Assembly: GCA_900708905.1 (NCBI GenBank)
Contig: CAADRB010000003.1
Location: 1,455,397 to 1,519,396, forward strand
Origin: Hymenolepis diminuta
Lineage: Eukaryota > Platyhelminthes > Cestoda > Cyclophyllidea > Hymenolepididae
Reading direction: 5' to 3'
Length of the DNA: 64,000 nt
In this document: positions 1 to 14,300 of the stretch, one piece after another
How positions within the stretch are numbered: position 1 is the first letter of the stretch
Layout of the letters: every line of letters starts with the position of its first letter
The notes under the pieces: generated by a model
Databases searched by the model: none
What the model saw: the letters and a program-made list of their open reading frames with translations, nothing else
Told to the model about the DNA's origin: nothing
Position numbers and translations under genes: made by a program

Positions 1-3000
1 TATCTGCCCTTATTAGGTGATATTTGCAAGGTCATCAGAGTTAAGAGAGTTAATATTTTACGGCAACTTCGCCCAGGACGAAACAACTGGCGTTTTCGCT
101 CAATTTCTCCTCTCCCTATCTCTCAATGTGTTATGTTCAAATTAGAGGTTTATATATATTTATAAAACAACATGCCTTCGTACTTTTAGAATGATATATA
201 TATATATGCTCAGTGTTATTTTCGTATAATTGGGTGGTAATATAAAAGCAATTTTGAATTCTTTATATGCGCGAAATTTATAGAAGAGTGGGCGTTTGTT
301 TAATGCTAGGAAAAATGATAATTATTCATCATAACATTACTTCGACTGAATCTTTATTGATAATAATAGCAAAGAAGACATTCATTATCTTCGACTCCCT
401 AAAACACAAATTTACAAAAACGATTGAGTCCCCTGTTTGGAAGAAAAAATATTTCATTCCTCTTTCCAGTTAGAGAAGAAGCTCCAAATTCAATACGAGT
501 ATGATGTTCAAATTGTGGCTACTTAATTCAACGAATACTTAGTTTCTATTTGATGAGAAAACGATAGTTATAAACTTATAATTAAATCAGGAATTTATCG
601 TTTTAAAGACTGTAGTATCTAATCAACAAGTAATCAGTACGATATATGATATGGTGTGATATATAATGGTATATAGCAATTCTTTTTAATAAAGACATTA
701 GATAATTCTCTTTCGTAAATTGTTGTATTTTTTAAATTTGAGTGCATGCCATAGTTGAACGATTTCCGCGCTCTGTTGGGAAAAATTCCAGTTCAGAAAG
801 ATTGGATCCACTTGGTTTAACACATTTGACTTTAATTTATATCTATAATTTTTTCACTTGAGGCTACGTGTCTCTACTTTCTGTCGCACAATCAAAGGGG
901 ACGAAAATAAATAAATACATTATGTCTTGTTGTAAAGTCTCAGTTTATTCTTTTAAATTTATTATAAACTTGCTAATCGTTTCAGAATCGTTCACTTTGT
1001 CTAAAGACATGGTCAAAGGTGCTGTCTGAAGTATGGGACACTTCTGATTTGAATATAACATTTTTATGTGCTGAGAGGAAAGAGAAATTTAAATATTTCT
1101 CTCTTAGGACCAATCACACTTACCACCTCTTCGTCTTTATGGCTTGATATAAATAAAAGCATTCTCTTCGGTTTGAGATTAGTTTTGAAAACGATTGGGC
1201 ATTCAAGATCGAAGATTAGAACATTCTTGTCAATAGTCAATAGTCAGAAAAACACTCTAAACACTCGTTTCGGGATTGAGAAAATACCATAAGTATCCTA
1301 CCAACGAATTCGCAAAAGTTTTCATATGTAATTATTATGCCCTAATATTTTCCTTTATTCAAATCTTTTATTTGAACCTTATCTTGCATAAACCTTATTT
1401 TTTAGTGCAAACGAGTTGTGTGTTAGTTGCGACCTGTACGCCTCCATAGTATGTAGCTCAAAGGCGGAACAATACTTCTTGTGCTGACTCCCCAGATCTG
1501 TTGGATAAATTACGTAAATTTTCTCTAGATCCTAAAGATGTATATTACTTTGACCTAGGCTCGCAAAAAATGAGCATTTGAAAATTATTGAATTTCATAT
1601 GCGTTTATGACTGTTTTATTGTTGAACGGATTGCCTTCTTACTTCATGAGCATTGAAGTTAAATTAATCCGTTTTTAAACAAACAGTTTGTTTAATGGAG
1701 GACTTTTCAAATAATTTTATTTAAAACAGACAAAATTAATGCAGAGAGAGTTGTTATTGTCTACAAATGAGTTCGTGAGTTGTGTGGTTTTAACGTTCAA
1801 CCATTTCGTGTCTAGGAAGTCAATCAAATTACGCATGACAATTGAATGCATTAAATGGTAAAGAATCAAAGAAACTGCCTATTAAAATTGGTTTATCTTT
1901 TTGTATTCTTCGAAGTTAATAAAAGCAGTACATTTCGAGTACTGTAGCAAAAGTTACTTATTCATTACAAATACAACTTCATTTAGAGCAAACAAATTGA
2001 ACCCATTTGAGAATTTATTCACGTTTAGGATTCATCCTTTGTGCTTTACGTTGCATTTCCCAATTCATTTCCCAAATCGAAAATTGAATCTTTGTGTGAA
2101 CTAATGTCGCTGAGTTAAGTCTCGATAATTAAGTTCGGCTTCGTTGTGCAGATCAAAAATGTAATTGATCCAATGTTTTTTCATTGATATTTCGTCACTT
2201 TCGCACTTTCAATTAGAAGGCCAACGCTTCTTTTCATCAATTTTCCTATGATCTAGTTGGTTAACTTTCCCATACAACCTTGAAATCTACACATACACTG
2301 TGTTCACTTGTTCGAAGGCATGTGCGATACATCTGCGAGTGTATCACGTGACTCTCTTCCCATTTCAGTGCCCAATTTTGCATTTCCTTTGTCTCCCACT
2401 GGCCTTATTTAGGATCACTGTTTTTGATCTATCCCATGTGCTTATTTTTACCTGAAAAATTAAAATATATCTAAATTATATAAAATGAAAATTGGAGAAT
2501 ATACTTCAAGAAGCGATGTTTGGTTTGGGATATATTCAGAGTTAAAATATTATTCGAGCCTTTCCAATCAGTGAAATGAACTTCAGTTGTCCCCGTCTTA
2601 AAATAAATAATTTTAAATTAATTTGAAATCACTCAGTGGTGTCTCCTTCGGAATTTATATTGCATTGCATCAAATTATGAATTTCTGATTGGACCAAAAA
2701 GATACATTTGACAACATGAATATACTCACATAGAGGATTCCGTTCGTGGGCATTTAGATACCACGAGCACCAACCTTCAATAATCTAATGTCAAAATTAC
2801 TTGCTCAAGTAATCATCGCATTTCAATATTTTTCATGACATCAGATATTTTGTAGAAACGTTTTGGTCCTATTTTGGTTCGATCAGAATTATAACATTTT
2901 TCTGTATTCAAGCTCTTACTTCGACGTTTTATCTAACGTAACTGTCGCTAATCTTTCTTGACAAATAGTGGCCCTTCATCATTAGTGAAGAGCTAATTTC

Positions 3001-5293
3001 AATCTCTTGAGTCATTTGTCTGCTTCAGCTGGATTTGGACACTATTCGAATAGCATTGAACTGTTGACGCACACGGAATTGTTTGATCTTCCAACTTTTT
3101 CTTAGACAAATTTGTTTAACAAGATTCATTCTTGTTAGTTTACGTCATTTGTAATTGTTTCCTCTCGCTTAAAAACAAACTTTCTCGCCATTCAAAATAC
3201 CTTCTATTGTGGTGAATATAAAATAGCGTAAGAATGTACACATTTGAGTTTATGTAATTTTTAATTACTCGTAAATGATCTCATTTCATTAATAATTACT
3301 GGTTTTGAGTATTTTTTCGCTTACCATTTAACTATTCATATTCCTATTCCTATTAAATTTTTCAATCACACTTAAGTAAATGGTCTTGCGAGTTTGAATG
3401 ATATTTTCGTCCTAATCTCGTTGTCGTTTTTATATGGCCTTGACCCTAAAAGTTGTGCATAGATAATCACCTTTTTGGAAGTGTGATCAATTGAATTTGT
3501 ATCATGTGATTCTGTATCTCCTTCTGTACTGTTTAGCATTTTCTTTTTTTCAATTTCCAATCTCTACAAATCATTGTCCATCTTTTTCATCTATCGCTAC
3601 CAGTAGTAATTTTGATCTACTTTATTATTGTCTGCCGAAGTGGAAATGGTTATAGATTCCACCTTAGATGAACGGACTATTCACGTTTCTAAGGCAATTG
3701 TTAGTCAATAATTTGGCATCAAGACTAAAGATAACTGATGTGATGGTGGATCAGTGAAAAGATTTATGTTTGGTCGCGTAAACTTCCCCAAAATATTTAC
3801 AATAATCAGAATAACAATACATGGGCCCTTTAATAATACTGTTGGATTTTGGTAACGTATGGTTCTCTTATGTTATTGTAACGCCAAGAAGTCTAGTTTC
3901 AGTCGCTATGATATCTCAGTCTTACTATATATCACTAGGCTATAAATGATTCAGACCCGGAGAGTGAAAGATGATACAGAATGCAGTTACTCCAAGGCAC
4001 TTTATTAAATAAACAAAAACTTTACTTATGACTGCAAATTGTTTTCGTATTATTGGCGTTTAGAGCTCAAAACACTACCAGACTAATAACAGTTTTTGAC
4101 CCAAGTAATTGTTAAGCTGTCAGGAGAGGTACGCACCCGCGTATTGATAAGATTGATGGGCAACCTGGCAACAAACTGGGAATTGATTATCCCCCAAAAA
4201 AACACGGACGCTACAGCTTTGAGTGTCGTTTGTTTTTATTTTATTCGAGTTGATCTCAAATCCTGCCTGATCTCTCTTAAAGGATCATACCCGAATTGCA
4301 TCGTTTTTCTAACTCAATTCTCCTGAAGCACTATGTCGTTGTAATTTAAAGTCATATAGTTGTAAATGCCTACAATTAATACTAAACCAACATCCTATTA
4401 TTGCATTTAGCTAATAATCTCATTTCTGGGGTAACTGATGTCCTTTTATTTAATTAGACCAATACTCGACTGGTGCTTTCATTCGCAAACCGCAATTTTG
4501 AGTGACTACGACTATGCAAGCTCCAGGCCCTCAAGTCAAGACGTCTGTCCCCATTATGTGTTTCAGACCTAATAAACAGATACGCTTACATTTCGGGCGT
4601 GGGAAAAGCAGACAATATGGCCTAAATGAAGGACGCCGTAGTTAGGCCTTTTCGGTACATATGATTGAACTGGCCACATCAATGCATACGTCCATTAGTG
4701 GCCATAGAGTAACTTAAATAAGCTATTTAAAATGTGAAAAATAATGAAAAATCCTTTTCCTCCTTAGGCATTTCCATTTAATTCAAACAAAAGAGAACGT
4801 GCAAGTGAAACTCACTCCTAGTTTTGAACACGTAGAATGTGATGCATAAAGTAGGGAGTTCAAAGTTCAATACAGCTTATTGTGTATTTCACTCAATTTT
4901 AAGCAATCCTCTGGAGCAGGGTGAAAGATTCCAAAATAAAAGGGTTCCCTATTAAAAAAGAGGCAAATTTTATCGTTAATATCTTAATGGTAATACGTCC
5001 TCCCTCAATAGTTCGGAACGTGAACTAACAATGAAGATAACGGATCTTACATAGGAAAGATGATTTCATTAAAACCATCAAGAAAACAGAATTATGCTCA
5101 CTAAGACTAATTATAAATAAATGTTTGATGTTTCCCTTTTTCAACGGCAATTAGAAAAAATACCTCCTTATATACAATAATTCGTTTTTATCATATTTTG
5201 GGTGGTTTGAAAATATCACGTTTAGATGAGGCCCTCGTTGATAGATCGAAAAAAATATTTTTTAAAATGTTTCCTTTTGTTTTTTCTTTTCAG
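1..5293. other. No gene recognised; AT-rich upstream DNA
   Basis: AT-rich sequence with only short open frames that resemble no family I know and have no convincing splice context. It lies upstream of the first recognised AMPK gamma exon, so a 5' UTR or an extra N-terminal exon may be hidden here. I could not pick one out. Confidence 0.6.
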
Positions 5294-5333
5294 TCACCAT
5301 ACGACTTCATGCAAACTCGCGGCAAAGGATTAC
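5294..5333 (+). CDS. PRKAG: AMPK gamma micro-exon with candidate start ATG
   Basis: A 40-base exon bounded by a strong acceptor (pyrimidine run then CAG at 5291-5293) and a consensus donor GTAAGT at 5334. Read in phase 0 it encodes SPYDFMQTRGKGL and leaves one base that completes a His codon with the next exon. The ATG at 5309 is the best candidate start if nothing lies further upstream. The acceptor just before it could receive either an upstream exon or a trans-spliced leader, which flatworms use. Inferred from splice signals and frame only. Confidence 0.6.
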
Positions 5334-8300
5334 GTAAGTCCCTATGTCCAGGTTAAAAAGGCAACAGTTCATATTCTGTCATTATCTCCCGTGTTTACAC
5401 CTTGACAGCAACATGACATCCTCTATCGCCCCTTTTACCTGCAATTCATGTTTATTTTTAGACGAATCTGAGGTTTATACTGTCCTGTTTCGACATACTA
5501 CTTGCTACGAATTGATGCCTGAGAGTGCAAAGCTGGTCACCTTGGATAGTATTCTTCCGGTATGTCCGCCCAAAGGCACTCCTAACCGCCCTTTTTTAAA
5601 TAATCCAAAATGATTTCAAAAGACTGCCATCTACAAAGTGGTAATGCAGGAATGATTGCATTTTAATTGTTACGAATATAAAATCCAGAAGCTAACCGTA
5701 GATCATCCCCTCTTTATGAACATTACCGTGAATAGGATAGAGGGAAATAAAGTAGGTATCCACCTCATAGATAGTTAACTGTAAATGTAGCATGGATATA
5801 AATAAGAAAGTAATTAAGTAGTAAGTTGAAATCACGGAAAAATTGATAGGTGGAAGAACTAGGTTGAGTCGTCAGTGGGTAGAAAAATAGGGTAGGCCAT
5901 TAAGTAATTTAATGGAATATTTACCGGTCGGCATTATATTTTATCAACTCATCGATTAGATTTGAGATTAAATAATTCCTCAATTATGAGATTTACTAAT
6001 TTGTAGTGTTCACGCCTTAACTGATACTCTATACTAATTTAGGGATACTACGGATCCATACGATATTACATATTTTTTAAAGAATCTCTATTTCATGAGG
6101 TTTATTGCACTTTGTATATTTGATCAGTTGAATGCATTATACTTCGTGATGCCTTCATGAGAGCATATAAATGCGAAATTAATATTCCAAAAAATATAAA
6201 CTCTTTTGAAGGAATATTATTTACCTTTATAGATAGCTAGGAGTTTCAGTAAACAAACAAATATAGATACGTCACTAAATTTTAAAATATAGTTTTCGTG
6301 TATTCAGTTAACACCGAAAATTATACATCTGAGCTTCAAGTTTGCCAAGGAAATGTTAAATTAAGTAAATGGGAAGAATTCCGAAATTTAGAGCCTTCAA
6401 ACCAAAAAATTAAAACTCGCATATGAAATCGAGCTGCGTTCAATGATTAATTGCATTAGGTTGGAGTAGATCATGATTAGAAAGTTAGCTGGAAGTTTTG
6501 ATTCAAACGCTCATTTTGGAAAATATATTGCACAAAATATGCCTGATACGTTTAACATTTGGAAGCACACAAACTTATGAAATTTAAAGGAGTATCAACC
6601 TCTACTTCATAGGTACAGACTTATTAGTTGATATAAACCAATATTAAGTAGATTTAATTGTTATACTGATCTCTTAAGTGGTAGTTAACTCTTTTAAACA
6701 CCACCATTGTGTAAATACTTCAATCCTGGCAGAGCATTTGTTACATTTCTCCACCAGGAATGTGAACTGATGTCATATCATCTGCCAAAGTATCCAAAAT
6801 ATTATTTCTTAAATCTCTCAGGTGCAACATCTAAAGAAGGTTAGGATATTTTCCTTGCCTAATAAGTTTAATTTTGGAACTTTTTGAAAACGACCAATGG
6901 ACTTCGGACGTGTGAAAAAGTGCTTCTGCTACACCTTACCCAGTCCTTATTTATTTAAATGAAATCTTGAAGTTACCTAATAAATTAAATATGAAACAGA
7001 ATTAGGTAGAGACAGAGATTCTATTATCTTCCCTGTTGCTTAAAACGAATGTGTTAAGGGATAAATAACGTCTATTATTCGGTATAATTACATGAAGCTC
7101 TCTTTAAACCTTTCTATTTCGGGCCCCCTTCAACTCGACAGACAAAATCACAAACTGCAAACAATTTTGCACTCATTATTCAACCCTAAATAACGAATTC
7201 AGCTACACTTGTACCGTTGGTCAGTAAGCTTTGAGGACGGTGAGACTACATGGTTTATCTTAACACACTTTTATAACTATTAAATTGAACTTAAGACGGT
7301 AGGAAATATTTGCAGTGAAAAATGGTGATTAGATAAAAGTATGCTGATGCTACTTGTCATTGTAATAAGACTGTTCCGTATCTGATATCTCAACTATTCG
7401 AGACTATATATTTAATAAATATAATCATTATTTTTAGTTAAATTCAATAATTGTAAATAAATACTGGCATTTTAATTCAAATAATTATTAAATAAACTGG
7501 ACTTTAACGTACATTTAGCCCAAATTTCGGTTATCACACTGGAGTCCAAATCTTGGAACTTTTGCAGGATTCTACTTCTAGTTATTTATCATTTTGCTTG
7601 ATTCCCAGACTTATTTAACTTATTCTTCCTTTTCTTCTCTCTCTCTCTCTCTCATAAAATCAGGTTGGAAAGGCTTTCCGAGCCCTCTGTGAGAATGCAA
7701 TTCGGGCGGCTCCGGTGTGGGACTCAGAAACACAAACTTTCTCCGGTGTGCTCACAATCAACGACTTCCTGGAAATGCTCACCTACTGTTGGCGAAAACT
7801 CATCGGAAATAATTCTTCTGCCTCGTCTGGAAACCCTAATTCTTTTGCAATAGAATCTAATGAGAAAATTTCCATTGAGGAATTGGAATCAATGCCTATC
7901 AAAAAGTGGAAGGGTAAGTGTGGGCTGTTTATTCTCTCCTTTTCTTGAAATATGACAAATATTGTTTAACCTTGGATTATCGTTTGAAAAATATGTCATT
8001 CCTTATTTTGGATTAGGGAATTCTCCCCAGTATGACTTCTATTTCATTTTCACATTAGCATAGAATATCTTTGTTTGTTTAATTGGTCCATTTGAATAAG
8101 AGCCCTTTTCTGAAATAAATGTGGAATGAGGTACATTGCCTTCAATGCAATATTTACAAAGAGAGGTAGGGTCAATGAATTGAGAGGATTTTGAAATCGA
8201 GATATCTACCTAATTTCACATGCGGTCGGGATCCCATTGACCTTCAGATTTTAATATTTATAAGCTTTGGTAACTTTTTGTATACGTCTGCAGGATAGAG

Positions 8301-11300
8301 TAGATAACTGCTACTTTATTAATTGAAAAGTAAGGGTTTTTACTGAAAACCTATGCGATTTCTATTGCAGGTCATTCATGATAATGTGAACAATTGATAC
8401 CTGGCCAATAGCAATCAATTTCTAACAGTGTGTTGATATATAAATGCAGTGCCTTTGTGTATTCGTTTATTAAATTATGAATTAGGCACTTTTAAAGTGC
8501 TTATGCTTAACATGAAATTTATAATCACAGCCGATCTCTCCCCCCTTGGTAAAAATTTATATTAAAATAATAAATAATAAATGTTATAAAATTCATTGTA
8601 TGCGAAATTTAATATTCCTTTAGATTATGTTTGAATTTATTGCTGGAAAATAAACAGAAAGTAAACTTGTGCTATTTGTAGTAAGCTCACTTTTCAATGT
8701 AAAGCATTCAAGAGCCTAGTTCACAAATTTATACTCTCGCTGGTTTTATATAAACCATTTAATCTTCAGGGAGACAATTCTTAAAATCTGTATTTGTCTT
8801 GAAGCATATTTGGTCACTCCATTGTTTCGATTTACAATTCACAAGTTAAGATTTCAAATCAATTACCCAATATCGCAAAAGAATTTAGGTACGTTATAGT
8901 TTTATTGCCTAACGACAATTTTATTTCCTGATATCAAAATACTTAATGTATCTTGTGCCGTGTACTGGGCGTAACGAAATGAGTGATCCAAATATAAAAT
9001 ATTGTCGAAATGAACTGGAGATACAAATTTGAAATTTAGCAACAGAAAATAGATACGAGATTGGGAGTCAAGAAATTGGGCTAAAAAGTTGACTATGTGT
9101 AATAATCTAGCTGGGGCCACATCGATCGAATAGGTAGAATAAGTCAAGTCACTCATGTCGTCAGATCAGCTCGGAGGTGGCAGGCAAGCCACCCCAATTT
9201 ATTGATAAGTAAATTAGGTTTATGTACAAAATACTTCTTTGTCAGAGGTCGGTCATGTCTCGTCGTTGGAGCCTCGGTGTGATGATAGATACCTGTTTAA
9301 GTACCTATGTACAAACACGCAAACACACAATGGGACCGCCTGTGGACACGATAGTAGAGATCTTATCGCCAGTCAATCATTTCGAATCGCCAGATACTGA
9401 TAGACATCTGCTGGCTATAGCACGACGTTTCCTTAACTAATAACTAGATAATTCCACTATCATACTATGCTAATGATGGCAGTGAGTTTTACTATGATGG
9501 ATCTTAGATCTTTAACTTACGTTTAAAACATTAGAGCCTAGTAAAATAGTTTGCTATTAATTTAATCCCGTTTTCTACTTCATTTGTCTTATTTAATAGT
9601 GACTTATCCCTCGTTTTTTAAGCTGTTCATCAGTGTTCTCCTTCCTCGTTAACTAATTCATTGAGCTCTACTCAATTAATCCGTCACAAACTCAGTTTTC
9701 TGATTCAATGACTGCCACCTACTCTCTGTTCTCTTATATGTATAATTTATATATTTTTATCTAGTGGGAGTACGTTTCGGAGCTGGGAAGAGCATGGTGC
9801 CTGCCAAGTTTGCCCTATCCCACATTAATAATTCTAATCCCTAGTCTTCTCTCGACAAATCTTTTACATTATTTGATAATAGAACTTTCGACATTGGCAG
9901 TAAGATCAGCCCAAAGGCCAAAGAATTTGGAAAGAAGTGCTGTAGAAAGCTTATCAACTTTGATTTAAAAGTAATTCAAATACGTAAAAGAAATTTAGGC
10001 TAGATAACGCATTTCTATCTCTTTTTCATCTAAATGAAATTGATATGCCTAGAAATTCCGATTTTTAAATCTGTCATTTGCAGTAAATTAAATTATAATT
10101 AGGGAATTTAAAAAATATAATCTGATCTTATTTTCTACATGGGAATGCAAATTTACTGCTGGAATCTCCTGATACAAATAATAATTGCCAAAATATGGTT
10201 TAAAAATTGAATCTGTCCCAGTTAGAAATATTATTCTAACAACATTTCATCATTTTTCGCTATTTGTCCCCTATTTATATAATAAATTCAAAAAGTTTTT
10301 GCCTGAATACTGTTGTTATTGTTAGAGGAAAGAAAGTTTAAAATAGTTTCGGTTTTATTTAAACAGATTTATTTTTTTGACTTTGACTTTTAAACGTACT
10401 TTACACGAATGAGTTTTTGAATCATTCCTTAGAATTGCAAGATGCTAGGCTTCATGCACCTAAAATTCTATTTTTAAAACTTTATATATATGTATATATT
10501 AGTCTTTAATTTATATAAAAATGTGGATTTTCTGTCTGTTTTCATGATTTTCTCCATTTAGTTCTGTTCTGTCATTCAAACATCTATTGGGAATTTTAGG
10601 TGGTATAATTCGACATTATCCTATCTAAATTGAAGCTAAATTATGTCTTATTAATCCAAGGTGAGCCAGAACATTTATTGAGAAAAATGACGCATTCAAA
10701 TCCGAACCATATGCATATGCTCAGTCAACTCTTTTCACATTCACTGTAATAACAGCAGATTAGGTATATCAAGTTTGTAATTATTAGTTACTTTTTCTAG
10801 TTAATTAAGTAATATTCGTTAAAAATGTCAAGGAAAAAACATATCTGCAATAAAATGTTAGATGTTTTCTCTTGACGGAATTAATATTATATTTTGTATT
10901 TCCTTCCCACTATTGTTGAAATATTAACTAGTCCTTAAATTATTTATTTAAACTAACATAAATTGCGCCATACTGTGCATAGTTCGAGCTGAACTACGAG
11001 AATTTGTGTTTTCCTTCTTCTTGGCTGGTATATCGACTTGTAGATCGTAAAAGAAAAAAATTTACGTTGTATTAATAGCTCGCTTACGTCAAGTTTGTTT
11101 AAATATAATCAACTTTATCTGTACCTGGCTTCAAAACGATAAGCTGTAGGAACTACATTTGTTTCAATTTTGTGAAAGAAAATTCTGCTGGTCATAAAAC
11201 ATTGCACAGAACTTTGATCAATTTAAAATCACTATTTGATTAAATGATGAGAAAAATTGCTATCCAATATGAGAACTTGAAGGAATCGTCTATGATGCAT

Positions 11301-14300
11301 CCAATTATGGGAAAATCTATGAAATGTGAAGAGTTCTAGCCTGGATATAGAGAAAATCGCCTGGGAATCGAGTAAAAACTAGTCCTGCTTCATTCTAAAA
11401 ATTGGTTCGGCCTGAGATAGTTTTTCTTATAAAGTACGATTTGACCATAGTTCGCGGATTATTTAAGGAAAATCGCTCTTGTTTTGTCCTTGCATTCATA
11501 TGCTTTTTTTTACTTACCATGCACTTCAGAAATCGGGTTTAATGTAAATATCAGCCTAAATTGGGAATTTCTATTATTAAGTGGTAGCGTCAATATCATC
11601 TTCATAACAACCGAGCAGTAATTTGGTTTAAAATTGTTCTTTTATTACCTTTGAAATGTACTTCAAACTCGTTATCCAAATGGAAGCTATTGGTATAGTG
11701 TAGTGATTTAAAGACAGTAATTTATTACGGACTCAAACACATTTGTTCAGGACCTTATCAATGTTGATGCAATACAATGCCTTATCAAGTCAACGTGATG
11801 ACCCTTTCACCCTATTCTCACATTTGTATTGTGTGTGCTCTATTCTTAGCATGCCTATACAGTTATATTGGTACATTGTGCGTGTGTAATGCATCCCTTC
11901 TCATTCCCTTTTGGTTAATGGTGTATTCATTCATTCGAATATGTAATTTCCTTCCTAATTCCATATTGGTCTATATTCCATTCATCCAATTATATACGTT
12001 GTTTTTAATCCTATTCACCATTACTAAGGGTAATCAATACCTCCTTACATTCCTTTGTGCCTGCCTAAACTGGGTAACTACTTGTTAGTCTCTGCGTGTG
12101 AAGTGCCATTAATACATTCTTTTGTGCGTACCTCGCTATAATACATGCCTTGTGTCGGAATCATTATCACATTCTTGCGGGTTGTTCTATTCAATGAATT
12201 CTTGTGTCATACAATTCTTCGGATTACGTTCCATTGGTTTTGGTACTGCGTTAATTCCAAGATTTGCGAGTGTAATTCAAAATATCCACCTGGTGACAAC
12301 TTCAGAGTATAACAAAAAGGCAAAAATACGCGCTCTAATAGCATACTTAACATAACTTCTTCATAATGATTTACAGTCGAGCAAACCAAAATGGTTAGAA
12401 TACCAAATCAAAATGTTATCATTGATGGGACGTTTCATTTTGAGGTTCAGCTCAAGATGGGTGTTGGATAAAACATTCCTCTAATATGCTTGAGAATTGT
12501 AGTTTTACATGTTGTATCCATCTGCTTGGTTGGCATTTTCGCTGGTGAACATTCTGTAATTAGAATGGTAAACCAAGCTAGTTAATTTTGAGTTTTTTGA
12601 TGGAAAAACATAAGGATACAAACTCGCTCGCCCAAAGTAGTGAAAACGACTTCAATGGATCTTATATGCATAAGAGATTTTAGGTTATACTTTGAAAATT
12701 TCCCTTAAATCAAGCAAACACCTCAAAATTTGCTGTGAAATTGTAACTTCAAATAAGATTACGCTGCTAAGATGAGAAGCCATTCAATTTCGCAATTTTT
12801 TAAAAATTTAGTTAACCTGGGATCAATTTAAAACAAAATCAGGCAGTTTAGCTCTTTTACTTTTATACTTAAAAGAACATGGGAAGAACAAACATTGTTG
12901 TGGACGTTACACAAATGAGTCTTTTGGTAAACCTTAGTAATCTTCTTAGGAAGTCCAAGTAGCCTCTAATGGATTCCTTCAGTATAAATTTACCTCCATT
13001 ATTGGCCAGACTATACCCACAGTAGTAAGAACAAAGAGGTATTGCGTGGAGAGAGTTTATTGCGATTGTTTTCAAACTATCAATATGTTATTCATTAAAT
13101 ATGTTCAACACCACGGGGTAGGAACAGTGACTGCTAATTGGCTGGGAGGATCTCTGCACGCACGTCCGCACCCGACCGCTACGCGATCAGTAACACGTGC
13201 ACATTTTCCAGAATGTTCTGGAACACACGAGGTTCCCTTAATCATCCCCAGTAGCGTTGTGAACTCCACAACACAAAGTGAAATTTCAGTATATTAGTGA
13301 TATCTTGCAGTTTCTTAAGTCGTTTGGGGCTTATAGATTTGGTGGTTCCGAGTTTTCTTCGACAGTTTTTAGCGGTCTTTGTTTCCGTCTAAGCATGTAC
13401 TTTTGCCATTAATCTTTTGTTTTAATGTAACACCTGATTTCCAAACTGCTTAATTTCCCTATAACTCGGTACATGTATGAATATTTTGAGGAGTAAGGAT
13501 CTTTATTGGAAGTTACTTTTCAATCAATTCATATGCATCTGGTTCTTAAGTTAAGGCGTCCTAGACCCAGCCATCCAGTTAGATTTAAGTAAAAAAGTGA
13601 ATCAAATAAGATGAAATGAAAGTCATTGGGAACGCTTTCATCCTTTAATTTTTTTCTTTATAATTGAAGGAAAATCTATTATTTATAGAGACATTGAATT
13701 TGGACATAAGATCGACAGTATAATGGCATCTTGTCCAGGATGAAAATGATCTTTGTATAGAGAGGTCAGCATTCATTTTCCCAAACTTATTCCCAAATCA
13801 GTTTTGCGTCAACAAAGGCCCGTGGAATTTATGTGCAGCTCACAAAATAACAAATTTGAGTTTCGTTTCTTAAAAGTGCTTAATTTGATTAACTGCTTGT
13901 TTTGACTAGACTCGGTCATTAGTCTAGTTTACACAGTTCACTCACAAAAAGGGCTTTTGTTTACACTAGCTGCCAGTGTTTAAGGTCACGACGTGCAACT
14001 GTCACTAATGGGTCGAGAATTCAATGTTCATCAGTCATGTTAACTCACATCTGGAAATTATCTACCTAAATGTCTATGGAATGCGAATCGGAATTTCATG
14101 CGTCACTAGAACGTTGCAAAAGAGATCTCCAGTCTTGAAAAATGCACATTTATTTAATCGAGGAGAAAACATTGCTTTACGGGAAATACTTTGATTATTA
14201 TTCCGAACTTTCGAAATCAGGGCGGTTTTCACCTAGCTAACTGACATGCGTTTGCCACTTACTCAAAAACAACTCAAACCTGTGATTTATTTAAATCCTA

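Noticed and set aside
11777..12088. 103-residue very hydrophobic open frame, membrane-protein-like
   Set aside because: Its hydrophobicity follows from a T/C-rich low-complexity stretch with recurring CATTC and CCTT motifs; no splice context, family match or neighbouring coding signal.
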